A stretch of 64,000 bases of DNA, from contig OY294044.1 of the NCBI GenBank assembly GCA_958510825.1, positions 68,304,357 to 68,368,356 on the forward strand, in the 5' to 3' direction. The stretch comes from Brachypterus glaber. Its lineage: Eukaryota; Arthropoda; Insecta; Coleoptera; Kateretidae. The position numbers were made by a program, and so were the translations under genes. Below, one piece after another: positions 10,079 to 20,728 of this stretch. The notes below the pieces were generated by a model, which had not been told where the DNA came from, made no database searches, and saw nothing but the letters and a program-made list of their open reading frames with translations. Each line of letters opens with the position of its first letter. Position 1 is the stretch's first letter.

Positions 10079-10880
10079 TACACTGAAAGAAATTACATTG
10101 AAAAGGTGTAAAAAAATACACTCTATAAATGTGTAAATTTTACACCTTTATATAAATGTACATCAACAGTGATGTGACACTACACCGGTGAGGTGATTTT
10201 GACCTAGAGTGTGTATTTTTACATCCATACCTTCTGCAACAATACACTCGGAGCTCAAAAAAGTATATTTTTATAAACATACCTTTAGCAACAATACATC
10301 CAAAGTGTAAAAATCACACTCCTAATGTACAAGCCAGCCAATCGCGGGCTGTCGACCATTATAATTGTTTACGTTTGTAAGAGCGTACGTATAATTTTGT
10401 ATGTGCTAGATTTTTCAAAGAAATAATTGGTAAGTGTTGATTAAAAGGAAATATTTAAAAAGTGTGATTAATACAATATCCTTAAAACATACATTTTATA
10501 ATATTTAACTTATTTAGGCGGTAACACTGGCCTGCAAATTTTGAGTTGTTAAGACTTGTGTATGTTTTCTGTTTCTATTTTATATTGGTACTTTCTGTAG
10601 CGCTGATTACGAATATACGTTTTATTTTTCTGTTGCGTAGTTTTTCCATAAAACACTATTCATAAATAGAAAAATAACAAAATGGTTATTCTATTTTATT
10701 TAATAAATTGAAGGGTTTTAGGTAAAAAGTATATTTACGCGTTGGTGTTATCTTTACACACTGGATGTAAAAATATAACACACACCACATTTATATTAAC
10801 GCTTCGAGTGTAAATTCGCATCAGCAGCAGCTGCAAGTAAATTACCCATGCACGTGGATGTAAAAATTTATCTCAGTGTA
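10079..10880. mobile_element. Putative non-autonomous TIR element (TACACTGA ends)
   Basis: The left end TACACTGAAAGAAATT and the inverted right end TACACTGAGATAAATT match at 13 of 16 bases. The ends are rich in GTGTAAAAA and TACACTC motifs in both orientations. ACTCAAACAGA occurs just outside both ends (10064-10074, 10886-10896) but not directly abutting them. No coding sequence is visible. A CG-containing stretch lies near 10340-10390. Confidence 0.45.
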
Positions 10881-11005
10881 GTAGTACTCAAACAGAACTA
10901 TAAACAGCAGTATACTGCTTGTCCATACTATTATTGGTACCATGGTTGTCGCCACAAATAAAAAAATAAAAATGTAATAGCTACTAAATATTTGATAATA
11001 GCAAC

Positions 11006-11296
11006 GGCCCACAAAAAAAAAGTTGTCTGTGCTGGGGTTGAGACCCACCTATTCTTATGTATTTTGGAATGCTAAACACGAATCTGCCATAAAAAAGGCA
11101 ACTTCTGGGCCCATTTTTTGCTACACTGAAAAAACTGTCTAAAATGGTGAAAATCTCATATTATTAGTCTGCAGTTTCAGTGTAGCAAAAAAGTAAGCCC
11201 GTGAAGTGCCTTTTTTATGACAGATTTAGCATCCCAAAATACATAAGAATAGGCGAGTTTCAATCACAGCACAGACAACTTTTTTTTTTGTGGGCC
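11006..11296. mobile_element. Foldback MITE, copy 1
   Basis: About 290 bp with arms covering almost the whole element. The left end GGCCCACAAAAAAAAAGTTG is inverted at the right end (CAACTTTTTTTTTTGTGGGCC). The arms then share GGGTTGAGACCCACC/GGCGAGTTTCAATC, ATTCTTATGTATTTTGG and TTTTTTGCTACACTGAAA around a 40-bp spacer. Noncoding. Confidence 0.8.
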
Positions 11297-11581
11297 ACCA
11301 AAAAAAAATTGTTGTTTGTGCTAGGGTTGAGACCCACCTATTCTTATGTATTTTGGGATACTGAACACGAATCTGTAATAAAAAAGGCACTTTCTGGACA
11401 CACTTTTTTGATACAATGAAAAAACCGTCTAAAATGGTAAAAATCTCTTCTGCAAATTCAGTGTAGCAAAACAATGAGCCCATGAAGTGCCTTTTTAATA
11501 AAAAATTCGTTTTCAGCATCCTAAAATATATAAGAATAGGTGGGTCTCAATCCCAGTACAGACAACTTTTTTTTGTGGGCC
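11293..11581. mobile_element. Foldback MITE, copy 2, abutting copy 1
   Basis: A second copy of the same family lies in the same order and shares its left GGGCC end with the right end of copy 1. Relics of the family end at about 43850-43918 and 63247-63560, each followed by GCCTGTGT as here. Confidence 0.8.
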
Positions 11582-12099
11582 TGTGTAATTTGTTAATCAA
11601 ATAGAGTAGATGAGTTCCTTGTACCAAAAATAAATATTTCCAATTTAACTGCATAATATGTATCTTAAGATATTTAAGATCGTTCTCTGTTATAGTCATT
11701 CACGAAAGGCTGCGACGAACGGACAGCGCGCTCTCTTCTTCACGTTAAGCGTGCGTGCGTGTAAGTGAGACCCACTTACATTCCGCACATATTTTCAATA
11801 GGCACACATCCGTGAGGCGAACAATACAACAGGTATGACAATAGACTAAAATTAATAAAAATAATTTAGAATAGATATTATGCGCAACTAACAGTTATAA
11901 CGTTACGCTACTTCATTAAAAAAAATCTGCATACATTTTAAAACTTAAATTTTGACACCATAATCTTTCCCAATTCTGAAGCCTTTTTAAATCCAACCTA
12001 TTGAACCAAACCAAGTTTACTCGAAATTTCATATTTAAATTAGCTCCCAAATCATTAATAAAAGATAATTAATATAAATCAATTGTTAATATTTTTTTT
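11582..12099. other. No gene recognised; one GC-richer block
   Basis: About 11700-11840 is clearly more GC-rich than its surroundings (GACGAACGGACAGCGCGCTC) and has a small hairpin GTAAGTG/CACTTAC near 11762. It may be a fragment of a promoter or of a transposon. I cannot assign it. Confidence 0.35.
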
Positions 12100-12582
12100 T
12101 TCTATTTTGCGACTCTTATAAGCTCATAATCACACGCATTTTGCGTGTTCTTATAGGCCCATAAGAGGTCTGTACTTTTTGTTCTTTTGGGTTGGCAACA
12201 GACCTGGCCTATCGCTTGACGTTTTCCGTGCAAATGTAAATGTCGCTTTAAAGTTGAATTTTCTACAAAATTTTGTGTTTAGGTTATTTTTACCAGGAAT
12301 AGATGATGATATATCAAAATATAATTTGTTCTTAGAATTTTAAACATGGTGTAAACTGTAATACCAATCCAAAACAAAAATCTCTAAATCAATCATCAAT
12401 TTAAATGTAAGATTTTTTTAAATTTTAGAGCAAAATAGAAAAAATTGTATAAAGCACTCGTTTCATAACACGTTTTTAGCGCACTAGTACTTTAGAAAAC
12501 TCACCGCAAGCGGCTCGTTTTCTAAACTTGTACTCGTTCGCTAAAAACGTATGTATGTCCAAACTAGTACTTTAATATACTA
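12100..12582 (+). mobile_element. Helentron-like non-autonomous element, copy 1
   Basis: The 5' end is TTCTATTTTGCGAC. The inverse, GCAAAATAGAA, occurs internally (12430-12440), about 145 bp before the 3' end. A long palindrome follows (TTTCATAACACGTTTTTAGC ... GCTAAAAACG), then CTTTAATATACTA at the 3' end. Asymmetric inverted repeats plus a 3' palindrome and insertion at TT are the signature of Helentron-derived elements. Noncoding. Confidence 0.65.
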
Positions 12583-12622
12583 TTAATTTACCGGACCCAA
12601 ATAATTTATACTTTTATCAAGT

Positions 12623-12880
12623 AATTATTTCGTTCTGTCTAGAAATTAAAACTATTCCGTTTAAAAATAAAATATTACATTGACATGCCACACGAGCTTA
12701 AACTACTGTGTAGGATATATTTTCGAGGGCCACGATATTTCACACCATTTAAATGCGTTTAGCCACTTTGTTTTGTCATCTGTCAAAAGATCATTTAAAA
12801 AGTATAGAGCTCGAAAATGGATAATACTTGTACATATTTATAACGGTCTAGATATCGACCATATGCAATTTACATTATTA
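12623..12880. repeat. Tandem unit A (uninterrupted)
   Basis: This 258-bp segment from ATTATTTCGTTCTGTCTAG to CAATTTACATTATT is repeated directly in 12881-13662. In this copy AAATGCGTTTAGCCAC is intact, so it is the empty site for the Helentron-like insertion in the second copy. Confidence 0.8.
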
Positions 12881-13662
12881 ATTATTATTTATTTCGCTCT
12901 GTCTAGAAATTAAAAAAAAACTATTCCGTTTAAAAATATAATATTACATTGACATGCCACACATGAGCTTAAACTACTATGTAGGATATATTTTTGAGGG
13001 CCACGATATTTCACACCATTTAAATGCGTTTTTCTATTTTGCGACTCTTATAAGCTCATAATCACACGCATTTTGCGTGTTCTTATATGCCCATAAGAGG
13101 TCTCTACTTTTTTTTCTGTTGGGTTGGCAACATGCAAAAGCCTATCTCTTGACGTTTTGCGTGCAAATGTCAATGTCGATTTAAAGTTTAACTTTTTACA
13201 AAATTTTGTGTTTGGGTTATTTTTTACCGTGTTAAAATTGTGGACTTAACCATTGCAGTAAAAAAAGAAGAGATGATATATCAAAATATCATTTGTTTTT
13301 AGAATTTTAAACATAGTGTAAACTGTAATGCCAATGCAAAACAAAAATCCCTAAATCAGTCATCAATTTAAATGTAAGTTTTTTAAATTTTAGAGCAAAA
13401 TAGAAAAAATTGTATAAAGCACTCGTTTCATAACACGTTTTTAGAGCAATAGTACTTTAGAAAACTCGCCGCAAGCGGCTCGTTTTCTAGACTTGTACTC
13501 GTGCGCTAAAAACGTATGTTATGAAACTAGTACTTTAATATACTATTAGCCACTTTGTTTTGTCATCTGTCAAAAGATCATTGACAAAAGAGTTCGAAAA
13601 TAGATAATACTTGTACATATTTATAACGGTCTAGACATCGACCGTATGCAATTTACATTATT
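12881..13662. repeat. Tandem unit B, interrupted by a Helentron-like element
   Basis: This is the second copy of the segment at 12623-12880. It is about 268 bp once the 514-bp insertion at 13032-13545 is subtracted. Confidence 0.8.
13032..13545 (+). mobile_element. Helentron-like non-autonomous element, copy 2
   Basis: Same family as 12100-12582. Comparison with the intact tandem unit places the left junction after GCGTTT and the right junction before TTAGCC, so insertion was at a TT dinucleotide. CTATTTTGC at 13034 is inverted at 13395-13403, followed by a palindrome of about 120 bp ending near 13540. Confidence 0.75.
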
Positions 13663-14184
13663 GTTCAGGATCGTTGACACCTTACGGAAATTATTCGTCA
13701 TTTTAAACTTTTCCTTTTAGTAATTTGCAAAACGACCACACCTACAGGGCATGTCTGCATGTTGTGGTGCACCATATTTATTACCTTTTTATTTCTTGCA
13801 TCATTTACCATCATTGAGGTTTCGGATTGATTAACAATCCACACGGAATACACTGCCAAAAATGGTTACATAAAAAGAATCACTGATTGTATTTTTAATA
13901 TGCACTGTAAAAAGCAGAGCCGTAACTAGAGCTGTGTGCACCTGTGGCAGGTTATCAATTTGCACCCCCTTATTTAATATAAAAACAACTAAAATGTTTA
14001 AAGTTTTTTATTAGATTAAGTAAACGAGGAAAAAAGTAACAAAGATTAAAACGCCGTCTCATTTGAACCCGGAATCCGTCCTGACAAAAAATAAGCGCCG
14101 CCGCGTTTTTTGTTAAGGTTAGTAAAAGATACTACTTTTTGTTAACGTGGTTTTATTTTATTTTTTGTAACAAAAAGTAGTTTG
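13663..14184. other. No gene recognised
   Basis: Mixed AT-rich sequence. AAAAAGTAGT-type words repeat around 14120-14180 (ACTACTTTTTGTTAAC then GTAACAAAAAGTAG), a weak inverted repeat. Confidence 0.4.
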
Positions 14185-14285
14185 TTAAAGGCACAATCCC
14201 GCATGCAGGATCACGCGGGATTGACGCCAATCCCGCAAAAATCCCACGGGATTCAAACTCGTGCGGGATTACAATCCCTAGTTAT
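14185..14285. repeat. Cluster of GCGGGATT motifs in both orientations
   Basis: AATCCCGC or GCGGGATT, with near variants, occurs about six times in 90 bp, in alternating orientation (AATCCCGCATG, CACGCGGGATTG, CAATCCCGC, CCCACGGGATT, GTGCGGGATTAC). The spacing is irregular, so it is not a CRISPR array. Confidence 0.6.
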
Positions 14286-15350
14286 TACCTAGGAAAACCT
14301 TGGATCCGTTCCTGCATACTACAAGTTTAAGATTTATAACCTAATTTAATTTCTACATAAATTGCTAAAGCCGGTAAACCAATAAATGATAATATACAGC
14401 AAACAAATTAAAGTAGGCTGCAGCCTATTATGCTATATTATACCTTCTTTAATTTGTTTTGGTTGAGAATCTGACATTGCTAATCTGACATTTATAAACG
14501 GCTAACCTCAATTAAAGATTAATCTAAATCATGCCCTTCTCATTTCATGGCTCACTATTATTGTTATTAATTTTATCACTTCATGGCACACTATTATTGT
14601 TATTAATTTTATCTGTAAAATAGTGGAATGGGTTTTTAAATGAAGTTTCTTAGTTTTAACTAGATTCTGATATCATATTTAATTTTAGATTTATAATTGT
14701 TCTTAATTAAAGTAGTATAACTGCTGGATTAATTATTTTTTGTTACTTTTACTGTTAATTAGATATAGTACAATTAAGTACTGAGTCATAACAATAGTAA
14801 CATGATTTATTAGCAATAATAATTATAATATATTTTTAAACCAGGTATAAATAAAGACTTTTTAGAGAAATGATTACTAAAAACAAATACGTAATATGCA
14901 GATTGAATGGCTCAAAAGTATATCCGCAAGAATCTATGTTAAATATGTTATTTTTTTATTTAAGTTTAAGTATTAAGTCCAAACCAACAGGTTAAAACTT
15001 AAATCAGGTAAAATTGGATTGAATAATAACATTTCTTGTATTACAATTAAAAAAAAAACAAGTAAATATTATTACTGAGTATATAAAATACTAAAAATAA
15101 TGAAAAATAGTACTAATACAATTTTTTTTTTGAAACAAGTACTAATTGAACTTATAATAATCAATTTTATTTGATTAAATATGTTTACAGTAAGTTCTTT
15201 TATTTACTTTTTTTATTTAATTATTTAATTACATCCAACAACCAATTATAGAATAAGTCAATAATAAAGAACAAAATATTTCAATAAAAAAACATCATAG
15301 GGTTACTTAAATTTAAATACAAATTTTTAATTTTAATTTAAATAGTTAAA
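14286..15350. other. AT-rich noncoding stretch with a 37-bp tandem duplication
   Basis: TCATGGCNCACTATTATTGTTATTAATTTTATC occurs at 14544 and 14581. The rest is AT-rich with no arms or frames that I can support. Confidence 0.5.
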
Positions 15351-15600
15351 AACGAGGTGAAAAACGTATTTTATCCACGGCCGTGATTAATAGGCCAATT
15401 AATCACGGGTCTGTAAAAATTAACCGTTTAAAATTTAAAACGACCGTGGATAAAGTGTAGAATACTACTCGCGTATAATAGGTATTAATCATTCGGGTGA
15501 TTAGGTCACTCGCCTTTCGGCTCGTGTCCCAAAATTCACCCTTATTGATTAATAGCAATTATTATACGCTCATTGAATAATATACTATTAAACGAGCAAC
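15351..15600. repeat. Nested foldback repeats
   Basis: TTTTATCCACGG at about 15370 is inverted at about 15446 (CCGTGGATAAAG). A second pair, CGTATAATAGGTATTAATCA (about 15472) and TGATTAATAGCAATTATTAT (about 15545), encloses a GC-rich loop with ACTCGCCTTTCGGCTCGTG, typical of MITE hairpin loops. Confidence 0.55.
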
Positions 15601-16395
15601 AGAAACAGCAAAAATATCAGCCTCTAAAAACAACACAAGTATCATAATAGAATATGTACTTATATGATTTATTTCATATTAGAATATTATTTCTGTGTGT
15701 TTAAATTTCAGAATAAATATCCTGGTTACTTTTTGCAAGGCTTTTTCTCTGTGTTTACATTTTAGAATAGATATCCTGGTAACTTTTTGCAAGGCTTTTT
15801 ATAATTTTTTACGTTACCTTTTTCTAGTGCAATTGCACTCTTTAAAATGAAGCGTAAATTCCAGCCGAGTTTCGAAACAAAATTAGGAAAATTAAAAGAG
15901 AAGTCAAAAAAAAATAATAATATAAAAACCTAAACACTCTAATTGTTGTTAGCTGCACGATAGGTAACAAGTTAATTACAGAACAGCAAAACCAAAAAAA
16001 TTCTAATAGGAAAAAAAACTATTAATCATTCTGAATCATTCATATTATGTAATCATAAACAAAATACCAGTCTTGTCTTAATGCTTCGCATTCAGTGGAT
16101 ATCCCCAAATGTTATGCTATATGGCTACACTGTAAATGAAAATATGGTAATTTCACAACAAATAAATTAGGTCATATGTTACCAGCAAAGAAAGTGGTAA
16201 ATTTAAATCAGTACTGTAAATTCTCTGTTATCTGTAAAAATGTGAATTTTTACCTCTGATTTCACAGTAATTTAAGCAGCGAATTTAATGAGTATTTCAA
16301 GCAGTATTACGGGCTCTTGTAATTTTCGAGACTGTCTGTAAAAGTGTCGGGTTTTTGGACCACAAGCATAAATCTTAATGCAAAATTATTGTACC
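15601..16395. other. Noncoding with a short tandem duplication
   Basis: TCTGTGTTTAAATTTCAGAATAAATATCCTGGT-type units of about 58 bp occur twice at about 15690-15805. GGCTACACTGTAAATG near 16122 resembles the CACTG-ended MITEs elsewhere in the window, but no partner end was found. Confidence 0.45.
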
Positions 16396-16687
16396 GACAG
16401 GAAAAGAGCTGAGATTTTACTAAACCGAGTAATATTGAGGTTAATTTAATAAATATTGTAAATTCACATTCTGACATGGTAAATTTGCTTTAATTATTAC
16501 AGTTAATACTATTGAAAGATTGACGGACAAATTTAGAGTGCGACAGGAAAAGAGCTGAGATTTTACTAATGCGAGTAATATTAAGGTTAATTTTAATAAA
16601 TATTGTAAACTCACATTCTGACATGGTGAATTTGCTTTAATTATTACAGTTAATACCACTGAAAGATTGACGGACAAATTTAGAGTG
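16396..16687. repeat. 146-bp tandem duplication
   Basis: GACAGGAAAAGAGCTGAGAT begins at 16396 and 16542, and similarity runs through the whole unit to CGGACAAATTTAGAGTG. A minus-strand open frame across it is a by-product of the repeat. Confidence 0.85.
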
Positions 16688-16751
16688 TATGCTATGTTTT
16701 CATTAGATCATATATCCCCTCCTAGATGTGCCTTGAACCCACGTCAAACCC

Positions 16752-17057
16752 AAATTTCCGTCCCAGTTTATATTTGAAAGTTTATTGTATGTTAAAAATA
16801 ACTTTGAAAGGCTTCAGTTAAATAATAATATACATTCGTACAATACAAGAAATAATTCCGATCTAAGACCCAGATTCTTTCGTCTTTCAAAAAGCCAAAA
16901 ACAAAGTCCAAGTTATATAGCTGTAAATATGTACAATAAACTTCCCAACGATATTAAGGCTCTTTCTATCCATATCTTTAGGGCAATAATTAAATCCTTC
17001 CTTTTAAAGAAGGCTTTTTATTCATACGATGAATATTTTAACTGTGATTTTAATTGA
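16752..17057 (+). pseudogene. C-terminal fragment of a LINE reverse transcriptase
   Basis: The frame is open from about 16752 (FPSQFIFESLLYVKNNFERL) to the stop at 17057. It shows the usual tail of insect non-LTR retrotransposon polymerases: SYNTRN, then YIAVNMYNKLPNDIK, then FLLKKAFYSYDEYF. This segment follows the reverse transcriptase and thumb in full-length elements. Nothing of the catalytic region is present upstream, so the copy is 5'-truncated, as LINE insertions usually are. About 100 bp of 3' UTR leads into an (ATCT)n microsatellite, which is probably the element's 3' tail. The clade (CR1, Jockey or another) cannot be told from this fragment. Confidence 0.75.
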
Positions 17058-17154
17058 TGATAGTTTTGTATTTCTGTATTTTTAATCTGTTGTTTATTTT
17101 TATTTTTATGTATTTTGTTTGACTTCTGTAAGCACTATAGTGTATTAACATAAA

Positions 17155-17171
17155 TAAATTATCTATCTATC

Positions 17172-17219
<48 letters not shown>

Positions 17220-17220
17220 A
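17155..17220. repeat. (ATCT)n microsatellite, LINE 3' tail
   Basis: About 16 ATCT units with one ATTT interruption directly follow AACATAAATAAATT at the end of the LINE fragment. Confidence 0.85.
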
Positions 17221-17345
17221 TTGCTATATCCAGGTAGATTTCATCTTCCCGATTCTGGTCACCACCCAGCGCTATAGTGGTTTGTTAACAAATATGTTAT
17301 ACTTCACCTCCTCGCAACCTAGCGCTATAGTGGTTTGTTTACAAT
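17221..17345. repeat. Short duplication AGCGCTATAGTGGTTTGTT
   Basis: This 19-bp word occurs at 17268 and 17321 within a roughly 53-bp tandem unit. Confidence 0.6.
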
Positions 17346-18435
17346 TGGCTTTGTATATGTTCTACATAAAACAAATCAATATTAATGCCATATCTATGTA
17401 TATATGATCTAATATGTTTTCATTGAAATGGACCGGTATTTGTTTCACTTTCCCGAGGAAAGTCGTGTCAGTAATAAGATTGAAAAATTTGTATTGCCTT
17501 TTTTGACGTTTCCCGAGGTTTCATGCGAATAACACGCAAATAAATATATTGACCGAGAAAATTTTTAACCACGGTAAATCGAGAACGCTTTGAGCTAAAC
17601 ACTTTAAATTCAGAACATTGTCCAAAATTCTTGGCTGGAGTTGTTTTTGGTATAAATTAAATAAAGGTGGCGTAAAAGTCCAAAGGACCCCTTACACCAA
17701 AAACTACTTTTCAATTGTTTTTTTTCAAAAATGTATAAAGCAATAGATAAATCATTTTTTGAAAAACAAAAAAATAAAAAAGTCTAACTTTTCGTCCGCA
17801 AAACATGAACAAAAAGTGTCGCTTTTAGAATCAATCGAATAAAAAAACTGTATTATCTGAGATAATTTATCTCTATGATTTCTAGTTACTTTTTTGCTAG
17901 ATATTTTATCTGAAAAGCTACGAAGAGTCTAGGTTAAAACTGAACAAGATAAAATGGAATGGAAAGTATCACCTGCATTTACGCTTGCAGAACTATCGAC
18001 ATTTTAAAATTAGCAAAAAAAGCTTGACGGTGTTAAAACAATTTGCATTGAAATCCTTGACTCCTATGATTCATGGTTTCTTTCAACTAGACTATTAGGC
18101 AATGTTGTCAGGTATAACCTTGTTAAATAAATTAAAGCCAGATATTATCAAATACTTTTCGTATAAAAAAGGGTCATTCAACTGAGATTTATATCTTTTT
18201 GTGGTCTATTTTGCTAATTACGAGATTCATTTCAAATAGTTGACCATAATATCTAGTAAAATACTTAGGTAACAAGGCTATCGTATTTTTTGACCTAGTA
18301 GGAATTTTCTGTCAAGTATCTGTCAAACGAATCTGTCTTTTATGAGTCATAAGTTGTACGGTCTATTTTTAATTTTGGTACATGTAAATGCTATGTTTAT
18401 AAGCAGCAAATATTTATTGCAATTATTATACTTTT
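17346..18435. other. No gene recognised
   Basis: AT-rich sequence. A small hairpin GGCGTAAAAGTCC/GGACCCCTTACACC lies near 17668-17700. Nothing else can be supported. Confidence 0.45.
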
Positions 18436-18720
18436 CACAGCGCATGCGCTAGAATAGTATTATGCGTATACCGTATACAGTAGTTTCGAATTTTCAAAAA
18501 TCTCCAAAAAACGTCCCAAAAACTAAAAATTCTTGTACAGAAATGTATTTCATGTAAAAATAACCAACGTTGAAAATGCCCGTCATTCTGTCTGTCCGCC
18601 TGATGTCACGTTTTTTGTAAGCACGATAACTCAACGAATTATCTGATCGACTCGATTTTTTTCAGGAGAAGATACCTATTGTTTTTAAAAATAACTCCTC
18701 CAAAAACAAACAAAAAAATA
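18436..18720. repeat. Dispersed repeat, forward copy
   Basis: CACAGCGCATGCGCTAGAAT, GTATACCGTATACAGTAG and TCTGTCTGTCCGCC...AGCACGATAACTCAACGAAT are matched in inverse order and strand at about 21540-21860 (ACTCTAGCGCTAGCGCTGTG, GTTATCGTGTCTACAAAAAT with GACAGACGGACGG). It is a mobile-repeat family of unknown class. Confidence 0.6.
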
Positions 18721-18784
18721 ATGGGTAATAATGTATTAAACTTATAAAAAATCAAAAAGTATCTTTTCAATTTTTTTTTCATTT

Positions 18785-18890
18785 TTGTTTTTTCGTATTT
18801 CGATAAAAAACTTTTTTCTCACTTGCTTAGTTTGTTTGTATTTTCGTATTTCGATAAAAAACTTTTTTCTCACTTGCTTAGTTTTTGAGG
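18785..18890. repeat. About 51-bp tandem duplication
   Basis: CGTATTTCGATAAAAAACTT followed by TTTTCTCACTTGCTTAGTTT occurs at about 18794 and 18845. Confidence 0.8.
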
Positions 18891-18899
18891 AAATAGGGA

Positions 18900-19811
18900 A
18901 AACTTGTGCCGATATCTTGATTTTAAGGTAAACTTTTGGATTTAGGTACCTTAATGGTACTTAAGATATCACGTTAAGCGAAAATTCTATATCTAATTTA
19001 AGCAAAAAATGTGTATTTCAATACTTTTATACAGCGCGCGTGAAAAGTTGAACACGTTGAATGATACGATAGTTGTGTCTGCAGTCTGCAAAAAAACTAT
19101 TGCGTATCTAATTTGAACAAGGCCAATGAGGGACACTGGCGTTGAGATTCCCCTATCCCCTTCAAATATTTTTCTTCCTTCATTCTTGGGCACTCAACTT
19201 AACTACCATCCGAAGTGGTTCGTATTTTCATGCGCACTGTATATTGAAAATATAAAAGTAAAAAGGTAACTACCTACTTTATGATTTTTGTAAAGAGTTT
19301 AAAAGCTTTATTTTTTATAATTTACTATTTAAAAATATTAATCGCTGAGAGGATTTTTGCAAAAAACTGCAAAAGTGTACCTTAAAATCAAGATGGCGGC
19401 ACGAGCTTCAATTGTTGGGGACTTTTAGTAAGTTCATCAGGAAGGTCTAAACTATATTTCCAATTTCCAATTTTCAAAACTTTTGTATTTTTTTTAAGGC
19501 AAAAAACCTTCGTTGCCGTGACTAATATACCTGATTAAAAATTGGCAACACTGTCTTACTATAGTACTATTAAAGTGCTATAAGTTTGAAAGATTGTTCT
19601 GGCTTTACTGTCTATTGTTATTATATAAAACAATAAAATCATCGGATAAAAAGCGCATTCCTTCCAGTCGTTAGATGCGCAAGAAGCATATTTCGATTAA
19701 ATCGAATTGAAAGAATCGAATCCATTGATAGGCATCAGTCGATACATCAATATGATAGATTATAATCTAGAAAATTTATCACACGACAATGTCCCATTCT
19801 ACACAGATTAT
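18900..19811. other. No gene recognised
   Basis: AT-rich DNA with several short low-complexity runs. No terminal repeats or frames that I can support. Confidence 0.4.
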
Positions 19812-20282
19812 CAGGGCTCCCACCGAAATTTTTCAGATTATTTTTATGATTTTATGACAATTTTAGGCATTTTATGACAAATTTTATGATAAAATATTTG
19901 GACAAAAAAGCGGAAATCTTCCATTTTAAATTCTTATTCTACAGTACTCTATCTCTGGCCAGGGCCGGATCGAGCTAGTCGAAGCTCCGGGGAAACTTTA
20001 AATTTTATGGTGTATTTTAATTTTAAAACAGTGTTGCAATTCAAAGTTTCATAAAAATGCAAGAAAACTCTAGCGCCTCAGACGATTTTTTTTTATTTAA
20101 CGTTAAGTTTTACAAACTCCATGCCGCAGGCGACATTTTTACGAATTCTGTTAATTCACGTTAATTTAATTCTGTAAAAAATACTGTTAAAAGCGCTAGT
20201 GCCAAGGCGAATTTTTTTACGAATTTGAAGGTCTATGGTCATTTTATGACATTTTATGATTTTATGACAAGTGGGAGGCCTG
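19812..20282. mobile_element. hAT-like MITE (CAGGGCTCCCAC ends)
   Basis: The ends CAGGGCTCCCAC and GTGGGAGGCCTG are inverted repeats (11 of 12). ATTTTATGACA-type words cluster inside both ends. The CAGGG start is hAT-like, but I cannot find a clean 8-bp target duplication. Confidence 0.5.
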
Positions 20283-20646
20283 GATTTTTGTTTAATTACA
20301 CAACGCAGATTATGATACTGGTAATTCTCAATTAAGGGACAACAAAAGTGTCCCAATACTTTTTTTCTTCAGATAAAGAAAATAAGTGATTACCAGGAAA
20401 TGATCCTGGGGGGGGGGGTAAAATCCAAAAATTATTATTTTAGGTAAACAATTTTTAAAAAAATGGCACATAAAAAAAACATTAACAAAAAACTTGAAAA
20501 ATCATCAAAGGATTATATATTTTTGTTGTCGTCAACTGACGAGTGGGGCGCTAAATTGCATAGAAAAAAAGGATTTCTTGAATTAAGGACACGTGTCTTT
20601 CGATATGTTTAAAGCCATATTTTCTTGTTTTAAGACTAGCATTTCT
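20283..20646. other. No gene; poly-G run
   Basis: A 10-base G run at about 20409-20418 interrupts AT-rich sequence. Confidence 0.4.
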
Positions 20647-20665
20647 TTAACACGTTAAGCGCCAT

Positions 20666-20728
20666 GAGCACCATATATGGTGCTCAGTTAATTTGCCAAA
20701 ATTGATCTGAGCACCATATTTGGTGCTC
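20666..20728. promoter_or_regulatory. Subterminal palindrome pair of the piggyBac-like element
   Basis: GAGCACCATATATGGTGCTC is a perfect 20-bp palindrome, repeated 43 bp later with one changed central base (GAGCACCATATTTGGTGCTC). Placed just inside the terminus, they are candidate transposase-binding sites or cruciforms. Confidence 0.6.

Noticed and set aside
11700..11840. Host promoter or CpG island
   Set aside because: It is locally GC-richer, but no neighbouring exon or initiator can be supported, and a transposon fragment is equally likely.
14185..14285. CRISPR-like array
   Set aside because: The repeats are only 8 bp, alternate in orientation and have irregular spacers, and the DNA is eukaryotic.
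16441..16677. Minus-strand frame with an internally repeated protein
   Set aside because: The protein repeat only mirrors the 146-bp tandem DNA duplication, which is noncoding.
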